Source of the DNA: UBA2357 sp041916775
GTDB taxonomy: Bacteria > Pseudomonadota > Gammaproteobacteria > Burkholderiales > Rhodocyclaceae
Length of the DNA: 64,000 nucleotides
Assembly: GCA_041916775.1 (NCBI GenBank)
Contig: JAYRYZ010000008.1
Span: 62,001-126,000, forward strand
Reading direction: 5' to 3'
The notes beneath the pieces are model-generated. The model did no database searches, was not told the DNA's origin, and saw only the letters and a program-made list of their open reading frames with translations. Within the stretch, counting starts at the first letter, position 1. Each line of letters begins with the position of its first letter. Below are positions 8,180 to 17,784 of the stretch, piece after piece. Both the position numbers and the translations under genes were made by a program.

Positions 8180-9322
8180 TCAGGCGGCCCGGGTCGGCGC
8201 GAGCGCGAGCAGGTGATCGGCCGACAGCTCGACGTCGACGGTTTCGCCCGCTCCGGGAAAGCGTGCCACCTGCGAGATCGGCGCCTTCATCGTGAAGTTG
8301 TCGCAGCCCGGCACCTGCATGCGCAGGCGGATGTGGTCGCCAAGATAGATCTGTTCCAGCACGCGCGCGCTGATGCGGCTGCTGGCGGGGGTGTCGGCGC
8401 GTGCGATGCGCACCCGCTCCGGGCGGATCGAGACGATGGCCTCGCTGCCCGGGCCGCCCGCGTCGCCGGTGCGTGCCGTGACCGCGCTGCCGTCGGCGAG
8501 CACGACGGTGGATACACCGTCCGCGCTCTCCGCGACCCGTCCTGGCAGGGCGTTGTTCTCGCCGATGAAGCTCGCGACGAAGGCGTTCGCGGGCTTCTCG
8601 TAGAGCGCGCTCGGGGTGTCGATCTGCTGGATCACGCCACGGTCGAACACCGCGATGCGGTCGGACATCGTCAGCGCTTCGCTCTGATCATGGGTGACGA
8701 ACACGAAAGTCACGCCCAGCGTCTGGTGAATGTGCTTGATCTCGAGCTGCATGTGCTCGCGCAGGTGCTTGTCGAGCGCACCGAGCGGCTCGTCCATGAG
8801 CACCAGCTGCGGATCGAACACCAGCGCCCGCGCGAGTGCGATGCGCTGCTGCTGGCCGCCGGACAGCTGTTGCGGATAGCGGGTGGCGAAATTCTCGAGC
8901 TGCACCATGCCGAGCGCGCGGCGCACCCGGGCGTCGATATCGGCAGCGGGGAACTTGCGCACGGTGAGCGGGAAGCGCAGGTTCTCCTGCACCGTCATGT
9001 GCGGGAACAGCGCGTAGTTCTGGAACACCATGCCGATGTTGCGCTTGTAGGGCGGCAGGGTGTTGATGACCTGGCCGTCCAGGCGGATCTCACCCGAGGT
9101 CGGTGTCTCGAAGCCGGCGAGCATCATCAGACAGGTGGTCTTGCCCGAGCCGGAGGGGCCGAGCAAGGTGAGGAATTCACCGCGGCGGATGTCGAGGTTG
9201 AGGTCCTTGACGATCAGCGTGTCGCCATCGTAGGTCTTCTTCACGTGGCTGAAGCGGACCAGCACGTCATCCGGATTCTTTGCCGCAGCCGCGGGGCTGC
9301 CGTCGGGCATGGGTCTCGACAC
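8180..9322 (-). CDS. ABC transporter ATP-binding protein, PotA type
   Basis: A 380-residue ATPase that powers the polyamine-type importer. Walker A is GPSGSGKT (55-62), the signature is LSGGQQQR (153-160), Walker B is LVLMDEPLGALD (173-184) and the switch histidine is in FVTHDQ (about 208-213). The C-terminal 130 residues form a TOBE regulatory domain ending near LGDHIRLRMQVPG. The likely start is a GTG at 9322, ten bases after a strong AGGAGG; the in-frame ATG at 9310 is 22 bases from that site. It is the first gene of the six-gene operon running to gabT. Confidence 0.9.
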   Translation of the reverse strand: MSRPMPDGSPAAAAKNPDDVLVRFSHVKKTYDGDTLIVKDLNLDIRRGEFLTLLGPSGSGKTTCLMMLAGFETPTSGEIRLDGQVINTLPPYKRNIGMVFQNYALFPHMTVQENLRFPLTVRKFPAADIDARVRRALGMVQLENFATRYPQQLSGGQQQRIALARALVFDPQLVLMDEPLGALDKHLREHMQLEIKHIHQTLGVTFVFVTHDQSEALTMSDRIAVFDRGVIQQIDTPSALYEKPANAFVASFIGENNALPGRVAESADGVSTVVLADGSAVTARTGDAGGPGSEAIVSIRPERVRIARADTPASSRISARVLEQIYLGDHIRLRMQVPGCDNFTMKAPISQVARFPGAGETVDVELSADHLLALAPTRAA

Positions 9323-9515
9323 TGACTGTCATCCTCCTGGTGAATCGATTCGATGGCTTCCCGTCTCTGTATGGACGGGTTGATGCCGTCTTTGCGACGG
9401 GCACATGCGTGATGTGCGTAATTCAGTGTAGAGGCAGAATGGTGCCTGTGAAGGAGCCAATGAAGGTCATGTCATGGGAGCCAATGATTCCAATGTAATC
9501 GGAAGGGCACCGATT

Positions 9516-12500
9516 TCAACGTGTGAGGTTCGTCCGCAACGCGGCGAGCAGGGTGGTGGCGTGGTCGAAATCGAACTGGTCGAGTGCCCGCGCCAGCGCC
9601 TTCGCGTCGTTCGCAAGCCGAGTGTCCGCGAGCTTGGCAGCAATCTCGCTGCCAAGCTCGACGGCGTCCGCGTCGTTGTCGTCGACCAACTGCTGGAGGG
9701 TGTCGAGTTGACTGCCCAGCGCCTGTGACCGCAAGTCATCGAGCACCTCCAGTGGTGCCGGTATGCCGCCGTCGGCGGACTGCGTCTGCGGGTGAAGGAT
9801 TGCCGCGACGACCTCGGCGAGCGCGGCATCGACGGAGGTGAGCAGCGCGTCGACTCGTTCGGGCGTCCCGGCCAGGTCGCCGCAAGCGCCCTCGAGATCC
9901 GCGCTGCATGCAGCCAGCCTAGTGGCGCCGAGGTTCGCGGCAAGCCCCTTGAGTGTGTGAGCGAGGCGAGTGGCCAGCGTGCGGTCGCCCGCCTCGACAG
10001 CGCTTCGGAACCGCTCCGGGAAGTCTCGCTCCGTCTCGGCAAAACGTTCCAGCAGGCGTCGGTAGAGCGTCGCATTGAAGCCGGCGGTCTCGAGCCCGGC
10101 GCGGCTGTCGATGCCGTCCAACGCGAACGCGTCCTGCGGCGTGGCGGCGGGTGCCGGCGGCTCGGCTTCGCCGCCCTCGACCGGCCCCGGCTGCGCCACA
10201 CGTGGCCGCGGATCCCAGCGGCTGATGACTTCCAGCATGCGTTTCACATTGACCGGCTTGGCAATGTGATCGTTCATCCCGATCGCGATGACGCGCTCGC
10301 GGTCGCCGGCCATTGCATTCGCAGTCATCGCGATGATGGGCAACTCCCGGAAGCGCGGGTCGGCGCGCAGGTGGCGGGTCGCGACATAGCCGTTCATCAA
10401 CGGCATCTCGCAGTCCATCAGCACCATGTCGTACGGTCGGGCGAGCAGCGCGGCGATGGCCTGCTGCCCGTCGGAGGCGGTGTCCACCTCGATGCCGGCG
10501 TTCTCCAGCAGCTCTGCCGCGAGCTCCTTGTTGATCTCGTTGTCCTCTACCAGGAGGACGCGCAGGCCCATCAGCTGTCGCGCATGCAGGCGCATCAGCG
10601 CATTGCGTTCCCGTACCGGCGCAGCCTCGGCGAATGCCGCACCCGCCGCCGGCGCGAGCAGCGCCGCGAAGGTGTCGTTCAGCATCGACATGGTCAGTGG
10701 CTTGGCGAGCACGCCATCCGGAGCGACCCCCGCCTCCTGCGCGGCATCGAGAAAGTCCTCGCGTCCGTGGGCCGTGACGATGACGATCTTCGGGACCTGT
10801 TCGGTGGGCATCCGGCGCAGGTTGCGCAAGGTCTCGAGGCCGTCCATGTCGGGCATCTTCCAGTCGAGCAGGAGCAGGTCGAACGGTGCGCCATCCTCGC
10901 GTGCACGCGCCACGAGCTCCATCGCTTGACGTCCTCCGCGTGCCACATGCACGCGTGGCCCCAGCGCTGCCACCGTGTTGCTTGCGATTTGCAGCGCGAG
11001 CTCGTTGTCGTCGACGACGAGCATCCGCTTGTTCTTGTACGCACCGAGCGCATACCGGCCGGCTCCACCCTCTTCGCTGCCTGGCTGGATGTGGACGCGC
11101 GCGCTGAAGTGAAACACGCTGCCCGTGCCCTCCTCGCTCTTGAACCAGATGCGTCCGTTCATGAGCTCGACCAGCGTCTTCGCGATGCTGAGCCCGAGCC
11201 CTGCCCCGCCGAAACGTCGCGCACTCGATCCGTCGCCCTGCGTGAAACCTTCGAACAGGCGCTGTTGCTGGCGTATCGGGATGCCCACGCCGGAGTCGCG
11301 CACCCAGAAATGAAGATCCACCTGGTCTGCCTCGGGCGGGGTGCCCATGTCGTGCAGGCCGGTACCTGGCTCGACGCCGATCACGATTTCGCCGCGTTCG
11401 GTGAACTTCAGTGCATTGCTGGTGAGGTTGGACAGTACCTGGCCCAAGCGCGCCGGGTCGCCGACGAGCATGAGCGGGACATCCGGGTGGATGTCGAATA
11501 CCAGCTCCAGGCCCTTTGCCTCCGCCTGCGGCGCGACCAGCGCGGCAAGGTGACTCATGAGCTCGTCGAGCTTGAAATCGCTCATTTCCAGCACCATCCG
11601 GCCGGCTTCGATGCGCGAGAAGTCGAGGATGTCGTCGATGATTCCGAGCAGGCCGATCGCCGAGCCATGAACCTTCTGGATATAGGCACGCTGGCGTGAG
11701 TCGAGCTCCGTGTTCAGGACAAGGTCGGACATGCCGATGATCGCATTCATCGGCGTGCGTATCTCATGGCTCATGTTGGCAAGGAACTGGGATTTGGCTT
11801 GGCTGGCCTCCTCTGCGGCGACCTTTGCGTGCATGGCCGCCTGTTCCGCCTCCTTGATCGAGGTGACGTCCTGTGTCACGCCATGGACATGGGCGATCCT
11901 GCCGTCGCTCTGCCGCTCGAAGTGACCGAACGAGTGCAGCCAGATGATGCGACCGTCATCCTGTCGGCGGTAAGGATAGGTGGCATCGAAATGCGATGCG
12001 CCACTGCGGATCACTTCGCGCAGCGTCGCGCGTAACGCCGCGCCGGCGCTGCCGTCAGCGGCGTCGATACGGTTCCAGAACTCGAGGTTCAGGTCGTAAC
12101 ACCAGTCGGGTGGGCGCGGCGTTTCGCCGCAGATGGTGGCATAGCGGGGCGAGGCGCGCACCTGGTTGAGGTTGTTGCCGGCGATCTCCCAAAGCGCCGA
12201 GCCGGTCAGTTCCAGTGCGCGGTCTGCGAGCGCCTGTGCGCGCCTGAGTGTCGCAATCTCGGCTGCATCGGGCGCGTCCTGCGCCACGGCGGCGACTTCA
12301 GGAGCAGCCTGCTCGGCGAGACTGGCCGTACCCTCTTCCGCAGTGCACGAGCTGCCAGCGCAGCGTGCGCTTGCACACGACGCCAAGCTCGCCGCAATGG
12401 CCGCGAGCAACCACAACCACCAACTCTCGTGAAGGGTCTTGTCATGCCCAGCCAGCCAGCTGTACAGCGCGAAGGCGCCCATGATTCCCGCGACGAGGAC

Positions 12501-12545
12501 GACAGGCAGAACGGCTGGGCGAGCGGTCGCGGTGCGGTCGGGCAT
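9516..12545 (-). CDS. Hybrid sensor histidine kinase with PAS, two receivers and Hpt
   Basis: About 1009 residues. Two hydrophobic segments (about 10-60) anchor it in the membrane; a PAS/PAC region follows (about 120-235), then HisKA with H260 in NMSHEIRTPM, a HATPase (N-box NALKF; G-box GAGLGLSIAK), a first receiver (D561 in LLLDWKMPDMDG), a second receiver (D711 in LMDCEMPLMNG) and an Hpt domain (H863 in LAHTLKGLAANLG). This is a complete internal His-Asp-His relay of the BarA/ArcB kind. A GTG at 12578 is an alternative start, but its GAGG is too close; the ATG at 12545 has GAAGAA about ten bases upstream. No dedicated response regulator is adjacent. Confidence 0.93.
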   Translation of the reverse strand: MPDRTATARPAVLPVVLVAGIMGAFALYSWLAGHDKTLHESWWLWLLAAIAASLASCASARCAGSSCTAEEGTASLAEQAAPEVAAVAQDAPDAAEIATLRRAQALADRALELTGSALWEIAGNNLNQVRASPRYATICGETPRPPDWCYDLNLEFWNRIDAADGSAGAALRATLREVIRSGASHFDATYPYRRQDDGRIIWLHSFGHFERQSDGRIAHVHGVTQDVTSIKEAEQAAMHAKVAAEEASQAKSQFLANMSHEIRTPMNAIIGMSDLVLNTELDSRQRAYIQKVHGSAIGLLGIIDDILDFSRIEAGRMVLEMSDFKLDELMSHLAALVAPQAEAKGLELVFDIHPDVPLMLVGDPARLGQVLSNLTSNALKFTERGEIVIGVEPGTGLHDMGTPPEADQVDLHFWVRDSGVGIPIRQQQRLFEGFTQGDGSSARRFGGAGLGLSIAKTLVELMNGRIWFKSEEGTGSVFHFSARVHIQPGSEEGGAGRYALGAYKNKRMLVVDDNELALQIASNTVAALGPRVHVARGGRQAMELVARAREDGAPFDLLLLDWKMPDMDGLETLRNLRRMPTEQVPKIVIVTAHGREDFLDAAQEAGVAPDGVLAKPLTMSMLNDTFAALLAPAAGAAFAEAAPVRERNALMRLHARQLMGLRVLLVEDNEINKELAAELLENAGIEVDTASDGQQAIAALLARPYDMVLMDCEMPLMNGYVATRHLRADPRFRELPIIAMTANAMAGDRERVIAIGMNDHIAKPVNVKRMLEVISRWDPRPRVAQPGPVEGGEAEPPAPAATPQDAFALDGIDSRAGLETAGFNATLYRRLLERFAETERDFPERFRSAVEAGDRTLATRLAHTLKGLAANLGATRLAACSADLEGACGDLAGTPERVDALLTSVDAALAEVVAAILHPQTQSADGGIPAPLEVLDDLRSQALGSQLDTLQQLVDDNDADAVELGSEIAAKLADTRLANDAKALARALDQFDFDHATTLLAALRTNLTR

Positions 12546-12749
12546 GGGCACGGTTCTTCGTGTCGATCGGCGGTTCACCTCACAGGGATGCTACGCCGCA
12601 CGCGTGGGGCATGCAATCGCGATGCACTGCGGAGCATCGATTGTCACGGATTCGACGCCGATCGTCGCATGCTATGGTTGCACGTGGACGGCACGTGGTG
12701 TGCCTTGGTGCGCCGTGACGATGGCGGGTGGCTCGGACTGGAAGGCGCG

Positions 12750-14237
12750 ATGAACGTTGGGCTGATCGGTGATGTGGTGTTGCAGAACCTGGGGCGCCAG
12801 CCGGCCTCGCTGGCGCTGCGGGTTCGCCTGTACCTCGCCTTGCGCCAGGCGATCCTGGATGGCGGCATCCGCGCCGGCACCCGCATGCCACCCTCCCGTG
12901 GGCTGGCCGTCGAGCTCGGCATGGGACGCAATACGGTGATGAAGGCCTACGATCAGCTCACCGTCGAGGGTTACCTCGAGGGCAGAGTGGGTGACGGCAC
13001 CTATGTGTGCGAAACCCTGCAGCGCGCCGCAGGCCCGTCTGCACGCATGCGCGCCGCACCCGATTGCGATGTCGCCATGCTTTCGCGGCGGGGCGAGACG
13101 CTGTCGCGGCTCACCGGCAGCAGCCGGGTGCAACATGGTGCCTTCATGCCGGGCATTCCGGATGTCGAGCATTTCCCCTTTCACACCTGGCGGCGCTTGC
13201 TGAGCAAGTATGTGCACCCGCGCCAGTCGCATCTGTTGCAGTACGCAGTGGGCGGTTTCGCGCCCCTGCGGGTGGCGATCGCGGAGTACCTGCGCACCAG
13301 CCGTCTTATCTCCTGCGATCCCCGTCAGGTCATGATCTTCAACGGCACGCATCAGGCTGTCGATCTGTGCGCACGCATGCTCTGTGACGAGGGTGATCGC
13401 GCCTGGATGGAGGAGCCCGGCTACTGGGGCGTGCGCAACGTGCTCGGTGCATCGGGTATCGACATCCGTCCGATCGCGCTCGACGACAAGGGGATCGCGC
13501 CCTCGGCCGAGGACTGGCGCCACCCGCCCAAGCTCATCTTCACCACGCCGTCCAGCCAGTACCCGACCGGCACCGTGCTGGCGCTGGAGCGCCGGCTGGA
13601 ACTGCTGGAGCAGGCGCAGCGCCACAAGGCGTGGATCATCGAGGACGACTACGACAACGAACTGCGCTACCACGCCAACCCGGTTGCGTCGATGTTCGGG
13701 CTCGCCGGCGCGCGTCGGGTGATCTACCTCGGCACCTTCAGCAAAGTGATGTACCCCGGGCTGCGCATCGCCTATCTGGTCGTTCCGCCCGCCCTTGTCG
13801 ACGCGTTTGCCGTGGGCAATGCCGAACTGTTCCGCGAGGGCCGTCTCACCGATCAGGCGGCGCTGGCCGAGTTCATCGCCGAGGGCCACTTCGCGGCCCA
13901 CATCAAGCGCATGCGCTCCATCTACCGTGAGCGTCGCGACGCACTACAGGACGTGCTCGCCAGTCGGCTGGGGGACGCGCTCGCGGTGTCCGGCGGCCAC
14001 GCCGGAATCCATCTGCTTTACCACTTCCAGGACCTGCGCGTCGATGACCGGCGGATTGCCGACGAAGCCCTGGCGCGGCATGTGGTGGTCCGTCCCTTGT
14101 CGGTGTACTACCAGCGCGCCGAGCTCGCGCGACCGGGGCTCAATCTGGGCTATGCCAGTGTCCCGGTCGAGCGCATCGGCCCCGCGGCCGAGATACTCGC
14201 GCGCGTGGTCGAGGCCAACCTGCGCCTGCACGGCTGA
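12750..14237 (+). CDS. MocR-family regulator (GntR helix-turn-helix plus aminotransferase-like domain)
   Basis: A 495-residue PLP-dependent regulator. Residues about 15-85 are a GntR winged helix (MPPSRGLAVELGMGRNTVMK) and the remainder is a fold-I aminotransferase-like effector domain with the PLP lysine K332 in TFSKVMYPGLR and the PLP-binding DDYDNELRY upstream. The start at 12750 has GGAAGG upstream and is preferred over a more distal in-frame ATG that would add a poor N-terminal tail. GabR and PdxR belong to this family. The gabDT operon lies about 3.4 kb away, beyond the hybrid kinase, so a GabR-like role is possible but not shown. Confidence 0.88.
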   Translation: MNVGLIGDVVLQNLGRQPASLALRVRLYLALRQAILDGGIRAGTRMPPSRGLAVELGMGRNTVMKAYDQLTVEGYLEGRVGDGTYVCETLQRAAGPSARMRAAPDCDVAMLSRRGETLSRLTGSSRVQHGAFMPGIPDVEHFPFHTWRRLLSKYVHPRQSHLLQYAVGGFAPLRVAIAEYLRTSRLISCDPRQVMIFNGTHQAVDLCARMLCDEGDRAWMEEPGYWGVRNVLGASGIDIRPIALDDKGIAPSAEDWRHPPKLIFTTPSSQYPTGTVLALERRLELLEQAQRHKAWIIEDDYDNELRYHANPVASMFGLAGARRVIYLGTFSKVMYPGLRIAYLVVPPALVDAFAVGNAELFREGRLTDQAALAEFIAEGHFAAHIKRMRSIYRERRDALQDVLASRLGDALAVSGGHAGIHLLYHFQDLRVDDRRIADEALARHVVVRPLSVYYQRAELARPGLNLGYASVPVERIGPAAEILARVVEANLRLHG

Positions 14238-14479
14238 CGCGCACCGCGAATGTGCTGCTGCGGTGCGCAATGCACCGGCATGGGTCAAAAATGATGACAT
14301 TGTGCTCTGCAGCATCTCGACCCATGAGTCTTTGCATTACAAGATTGAATAGCTAAATCAGTAAATTGCATGTGTCTCCACATGGGGGTGAAGAAGGGGA
14401 GGAGAACTGGCACGTTTGAAGCTTGACGATCCGGCGCGCGTCGCGTCGAAGTGCATTCATCCGAACGAGGAGACACAGC

Positions 14480-14914
14480 ATGCCCAGCCGACCCATCCAA
14501 GAGATCATCGCCGACCAGACCTTCGTCAGCGTGAGCATCGACACCCCGGTGCGCGAGGCCACTCGGCGCATGCGCGAGGCACGCCAGAGCGCAGCGCTGG
14601 TGACCGAGCACGGCGTGCTTACCGGCATCTTCACCGAGCGCGACGCGACCTTCCAGGTGCTTGCTGCCGGACTGGACCCCGACCAGGTTCCGGTTGGCGA
14701 GGTGATGACCCACAACCCGCAGACGATCCGCGCTGATCATCCCTTCGGCCACGCGCTGCACATGATGTTCGAGGGTGGTTTTCGCCACGTGCCGGTGGTT
14801 ACGCCCGACGGTCGGCCGCTGGGCATGGTCAGTGCCCGCGACGCGCTGGCCCTGGACGCCATCGCGTTCAGCCAGGAGTTGGTGCGGCGCGAGGAAATCA
14901 CGGTCATCCTCTAG
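14480..14914 (+). CDS. CBS-domain pair protein
   Basis: A 144-residue protein made of two CBS motifs: one with VSIDTPVREATRRM...GIFTERDA, the other with MTHNPQTIRADHPFGHALHMM...GMVSARDAL. CBS pairs usually bind adenine nucleotides and act as stand-alone sensors. The start at 14480 has CGAGGAGA upstream. It converges on the TRAP permease gene: the two coding regions overlap by four bases, and the palindrome CTAG at 14911-14914 supplies the TAG stop to both. Target unknown. Confidence 0.85.
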   Translation: MPSRPIQEIIADQTFVSVSIDTPVREATRRMREARQSAALVTEHGVLTGIFTERDATFQVLAAGLDPDQVPVGEVMTHNPQTIRADHPFGHALHMMFEGGFRHVPVVTPDGRPLGMVSARDALALDAIAFSQELVRREEITVIL

Positions 14915-17484
14915 GTCGGAGCGTCCGCTGCCGAGCCACTTCGGGTGGCCTGGCGGCGGCGCGCTTGTCTCCAGGCGATCCAGGCGATCAGCGCCAAGGC
15001 GGGCAAGAACATCCACTCTTCACGTGGTCGGTCGCTGCGCACCTGCACCGTGGAAATACGTTGTCCGGCGCTGAAACCCACCCTGGCAGCGTGGCTGCCG
15101 AAGCGCACGCCTGCTACCACGATCTCACCCTCCACCGCGTCGGCGGTGATTCCCAGCTTGGCGAGGCGTTGAAGTGCATCCGGCGCGGGCGTGCCCAACG
15201 GTAGCGAAACCGTGAGAGTGGTCTTGCCGCCACGCTCCGCGTCCTGCTCGAGCACCAGGCGCAAATGCGCATGTGCTGGCGCGCGGTTGATGGCAGCGAG
15301 CGCTTCGTCACCCGTCACGCTGCGATACGCCGGTGCGAGGCAATCCATGAGCATGCCGGGGTGAAGCAGGATCAGCACGGCGAGCAACAACAGCAGGCGC
15401 TCGTGGCGATGATTGCGCACGAGCAGCCAGTTCTGATTCACGCTGATGAATACCAGTCCCGCGAGTGTCGCGCTTGCCAACACCAGCAGCGTGTGCGCCG
15501 TGCCATGCACGCCGATCAGCAGCAACTGCGGGTTTAGCACGAACAGGAAAGGCAGCAGCGTCATCCTCAGCGTGTATCTGAAGGAGACCAGACCGGTACG
15601 CAGCGGATTCGCGCCGGCGATGCTGGCGGCGGCGTAGGTCGCGAGACCTGCAGGTGGCAGCACGTCGGACAGCAGGCCAAAGTAGAAGACGAACAGGTGC
15701 GCCGCGATCAACGGGATGGGAACGCCGTTGTGAGCACCGACACTGACGATCACCGGTGCCATCAGGGACGATACGACGATGTAGTTCGCCGCCGTGGGCA
15801 GGCCCATGCCGAGCACGAGGCAGATCAGCGAGACCAGCACCAGCATGACGAGGATGTTGCCGCCCGACAGCTGCGCGACCACGTCCGCAAGAACCAGACC
15901 CACGCCGGTGAGTGTCACCGTGCCGACCACGATCCCGGCGGCGGCGGTGACCACCGCGACCGCCACCATCATGCGTGCGCCGCTCACCAAGCCGTGGATG
16001 AGATCGTGCAGGCCATCGCGCAGCGCACGACGCAGTGCGGCAGGGTCTTCGCGTGCCGTGTCGCGCATCCACAGCAGCAGGGCAGGTTGGCTTGCAACCA
16101 TGACCATCAGCAGCAGCGTCGCCCAAAACGCGGCCAGACCCGGAGAGAGCCGCTCCACCACCAGATTCCATACGAGCAGGCCGATGGGCAGCAGGAAGTG
16201 CAGGCCGGACTTCAACGTCGGCGCGCGCAGCGGGATGCGGGTGAGCGGCAGCTCCGCTTTGCCCGGCTCCGGCTGGTAGGGTGCGGCGACGCGCAGCAGC
16301 CAGACATAGGCGATCAGCACCAGCAGCATCGTCAGCGCGACGGACACGGCGGGTGGAAGTTGCGCCATTCCGCCTCTCAACAGGACCAGGGCGGCGAGCG
16401 CCGCGCAGGCGATGACGCAAGCGCCGAGCGCGCGTGCGAGGCTGCGCCGCCAGTTGCGCGGCTGCAGCCGCGGCAGGCCCTGCAGGCCGGCCTTCACCGA
16501 CTCGAGATGCACGATGTAGAGCAGGCCGAGGTAGGAGATCAGCGCCGAGATCAATGCGTGGCGCAGCACCTCGATGTAGGAGATGCCGACATACTCGACC
16601 ATGAGGAAGGGCGCTGCGCCCATCACAGGCGGCATCACCTGCCCCGTCACCGAGGCGGCCACCTCCACCGCAGCGGCCTTCTCGGGTGGGAAGCCGATGC
16701 GCTTGATCAGCGGAATGGTCATCGGCCCGGTGGCGACCACGTTTGTCACCGACGAGCCCGACACCAAGCCGGTTGCGGCCGATACACCCACCGCCGCCTT
16801 GGCAGGCCCGCCGCGCAGGTGGCCGAGCAGCGACATCGCGGCGCGCACCAGCCAGGCAGCGCCGCCGGCGCGCTCCAGCAACGCGCCGAAGAGCACGAAG
16901 AGGAACAGGAAGCCGGACGACACCCCCAGTGCCACGCCGAACACGCCGTTGCTGGACAGCCACATGTGGCTCATCGTCTTGGTGAGCGAGGCGCCCTTGT
17001 GCGCGATCAGGTCCGGCGCGTAGCGGCCGAGGAAGGTGTAGGCGAGCAGCACCAGCACGAGCAACACCATCGGTGGCCCGAGCAGGCGGCGTGTGGCCTC
17101 GAGCAGCAGGACCATGCCGACCAGCGCAGCCGCGAGGTCGAGCCGGCCCGGGTCGCCCGGGTGAGCTGCAAGGTGGTGGTGGAACAGGGCCAGATACCCT
17201 GCACATGCCGCCGCGACGGCGCCCGTGATGCAGCCGGTCCAACCCGCACGCTCGTGCGTCGCGGTGCCTCGCGCCGGGTACAGCATGAACACGAGCAGCA
17301 GCGCGAAGGCCAGGTGGAGCGAGCGGAAGCGGGTTTCGTCGATGAGCAGGATGCCGGTCGCGAGCGGCAGCGGCGATGCCACCCAGACCTGTACCAGCGA
17401 CCAGACGAGGGCAATCGCCCCTGCCGCGCCGAGCCGCTCGGGTGTGACGACGTCGTGCAGCGGGCGGGCGGCTGGAGCGTTCAT
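14911..17484 (-). CDS. TRAP transporter permease, fused 4TM/12TM (DctQM-type)
   Basis: An 857-residue membrane protein of the fused TRAP family. The N-terminal third carries the small DctQ-like helices, the middle the large DctM-like subunit with the characteristic GLVSGSSVTNVVATGPMTIP segment and the later GMGLPTAANYI. The C-terminal 150-180 residues form an extra domain often seen in this subfamily, with a terminal helix. TRAP systems use a Na+ or H+ gradient to import carboxylates. No periplasmic binding-protein gene is next to it in the window. The gene converges with the CBS protein gene. Confidence 0.9.
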   Translation of the reverse strand: MNAPAARPLHDVVTPERLGAAGAIALVWSLVQVWVASPLPLATGILLIDETRFRSLHLAFALLLVFMLYPARGTATHERAGWTGCITGAVAAACAGYLALFHHHLAAHPGDPGRLDLAAALVGMVLLLEATRRLLGPPMVLLVLVLLAYTFLGRYAPDLIAHKGASLTKTMSHMWLSSNGVFGVALGVSSGFLFLFVLFGALLERAGGAAWLVRAAMSLLGHLRGGPAKAAVGVSAATGLVSGSSVTNVVATGPMTIPLIKRIGFPPEKAAAVEVAASVTGQVMPPVMGAAPFLMVEYVGISYIEVLRHALISALISYLGLLYIVHLESVKAGLQGLPRLQPRNWRRSLARALGACVIACAALAALVLLRGGMAQLPPAVSVALTMLLVLIAYVWLLRVAAPYQPEPGKAELPLTRIPLRAPTLKSGLHFLLPIGLLVWNLVVERLSPGLAAFWATLLLMVMVASQPALLLWMRDTAREDPAALRRALRDGLHDLIHGLVSGARMMVAVAVVTAAAGIVVGTVTLTGVGLVLADVVAQLSGGNILVMLVLVSLICLVLGMGLPTAANYIVVSSLMAPVIVSVGAHNGVPIPLIAAHLFVFYFGLLSDVLPPAGLATYAAASIAGANPLRTGLVSFRYTLRMTLLPFLFVLNPQLLLIGVHGTAHTLLVLASATLAGLVFISVNQNWLLVRNHRHERLLLLLAVLILLHPGMLMDCLAPAYRSVTGDEALAAINRAPAHAHLRLVLEQDAERGGKTTLTVSLPLGTPAPDALQRLAKLGITADAVEGEIVVAGVRFGSHAARVGFSAGQRISTVQVRSDRPREEWMFLPALALIAWIAWRQARRRQATRSGSAADAPT

Positions 17485-17784
17485 CGAAGGCGGGGACTGC
17501 AGGCTGCGACCGATCCAGTTTAGCCCAGGCGGGCAGGGCCCGGCGCGATGCGTTCGTCAAACATGCGCATCCGTCCCCGTGACACCGGCTGCGCGCACGG
17601 ATGTTGCGCCGCATTGTCAGCAGCAGGCTCCGTGACGACAGGGATGCGTGTCCGGTGGCACGCCGAGGCGCGAGAAGTATCGTCATTCGATACCATGCAA
17701 GTTCGGCTGGTCGCGTCCGTCCGGCCAGCGTAGTCTTCACCCCCATTGCTGCAGCGCGTCGCAGTTCGACCAAGAGAGATCCAC
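17485..17784. other. Divergent intergenic region, no gene seen
   Basis: About 300 bases between the divergently read TRAP permease and XRE regulator. Short open frames here have no homology pattern or ribosome binding sites. Promoters for both genes must lie here, but I cannot assign convincing -35/-10 boxes. Confidence 0.5.

Noticed and set aside
9434..9447. Possible -24/-12 promoter in front of the polyamine/GABA operon
   Set aside because: On the minus strand AGGCAC-CATTC-TGC resembles the consensus, but the GG to GC distance is one base short and the first T is missing.
17548..17733. 61-residue frame between the TRAP and XRE genes
   Set aside because: No ribosome binding site, coding-like composition or recognisable motif.
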